From the NCBI GenBank assembly GCA_012295275.1, contig CM022668.1, forward strand, positions 4,966,601 through 4,987,826: a DNA stretch of 21,226 nucleotides, written 5' to 3'. The translations under genes and the position numbers were made by a program. Of this stretch, positions 20,623-21,226 are shown one piece after another. The stretch is from Chrysomallon squamiferum. Taxonomy: Eukaryota > Mollusca > Gastropoda > Neomphalida > Peltospiridae. Under the pieces are notes generated by a model. The model did not search any database. It had not been told where the DNA came from and was given only the letters and a program-made list of their open reading frames with translations. How positions within the stretch are numbered: the stretch's first letter is position 1; each line of letters opens with the position of its first letter.

Positions 20623-20850
20623 AATATATATATATACTTTTGAAATTTTATTTCTCGTTTCATCACCACGAATAATTACAGCCTCAATATTGGTACCCAG
20701 GACACACTGACCAAAATGCACCATCCTACTATTAAAGTAAACTAGACACCAAACTATTTCGCAGGCGTTTTAAAATATCCCAGTGTACGAAATTTTACGC
20801 CTTGAAACTTTTCTAAATACCGACACACGTTTAAAACACAACAGCGTATG

Positions 20851-21175
20851 TCTGAAATCATCAACAAAACTTTAACTGTTGGTTCACTCTGTGACATTAA
20901 ACATGATTCTCATTGTCTGAAATCATCAACAAAACTTTAACTCTTGGTTCACTCTATGACATTAAACATGATTCTCATTGTCTGAAACCATCAACAAAAC
21001 TTTAACTGTTGGTTCACTCTATGACATTAAACATGATTCTCATTGTCTGAAACCATCAACAAAACTTTAACTGTTGGTTCACTCTATGACATTAAACATG
21101 ATTCTCATTGTCTGAAATCATCAACAAAACTTTAACTGTTGGTTCACTCTGTGACATTAAACATGATTCTCTTTA
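20851..21175 (+). repeat. 65-bp minisatellite, five units
   Basis: Five head-to-tail units start at 20851, 20916, 20981, 21046 and 21111, each beginning TCTGAAA and ending CTCATTG or a close variant. They differ by a few substitutions (for example AATCATC or AACCATC). Genes A and C carry the unit only once, and C has lost about half of the adjoining sequence. Confidence 0.93.
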
Positions 21176-21226
21176 TCTGAAATGCCAATGCCTTGTGGTT
21201 TAAAGTTTAATTTTTCATCCGTGAAA

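Larger units (their letters stand above)
18727..21226 (+). other. Gene D locus: inverted fourth copy of the micro-exon gene, partial
   Basis: This sequence is homologous to the reverse complement of gene C from about 3150 down to about 1000, with many scattered substitutions. It carries four micro-exons in the same order (18776-18787, 19724-19735, 20069-20077, 20339-20350), each with intact AG and GT borders. The first exon should lie left of 18727 and the fifth micro-exon just right of the window. An expanded 65-bp minisatellite lies in the intron after the fourth micro-exon. The copy is too diverged from A to be simply the other haplotype of A, but the N gap makes its orientation uncertain. 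Confidence 0.65.

Noticed and set aside
20851-21175. CRISPR-like regular repeat spacing
   Set aside because: The units are contiguous 65-bp tandem repeats without distinct spacers, in animal-type DNA with introns.

Overview
The window looks like AT-rich, non-coding-dominated animal DNA. It has GT-AG splice signals, TATA-type promoters, AATAAA poly(A) signals, and dense microsatellites of (GA)n, (CA)n, (TAA)n, (TAAA)n and (TATG)n/(TCTA)n type. Nothing bacterial or viral is visible. The repeat style resembles lophotrochozoan, especially cephalopod or other mollusc, genomes, but no diagnostic gene fixes the species, so that is only a guess.

The main content is a tandem array of one unusual gene family. 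Three copies run on the minus strand: gene A (right, 15.58-18.5 kb, 5' end lost in a gap), gene B (middle, 8.16-11.89 kb, promoter to poly(A) signal) and gene C (left, 1-4.49 kb, 3' end beyond the window). Right of a 200-N gap (18527-18726), a fourth copy, D, lies on the plus strand.

Each gene begins with a 104-nt coding exon for a signal peptide plus a short basic/aromatic segment (HRRWWD...YCGL). It is followed by a string of micro-exons of only 9 or 12 nt. In the reconstruction every one enters and leaves in the same phase (two bases carried over), and together they encode a Tyr/Asn-rich run (YNN, AYN, YYN, SYN, YC, WSK). About 8 kb of sequence from the first exon to the poly(A) signal in gene C's class, or under 4 kb in gene B, thus yields a very small secreted protein. 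Downstream come a 117-nt exon with six cysteines ending in CC and a terminal exon that adds D-M-G and a stop, with a poly(A) signal about 50 nt on. Phase-preserving micro-exons allow many splice forms without frameshift, as in the micro-exon genes (MEGs) known from parasitic flatworms. I did not recognise the protein family.

Two problems remain. The micro-exons leave in phase 2, while the cysteine exon must be entered with one carried base; a candidate bridge (33/40-nt plus 43-nt exons) works for genes A and C but not cleanly for B. Also, the inverted copy beyond the fixed-size N gap may be a scaffolding artefact.

The two intergenic regions (4.49-8.16 and 11.89-15.58 kb) are near-identical copies. 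They contain microsatellites, a 156-bp foldback element with a TGACGTCA site, degenerate short repeats and an unexplained open frame. Gene C is nearly identical to gene A in its 3' two thirds but differs more from its neighbour B, so the array has a mosaic history.
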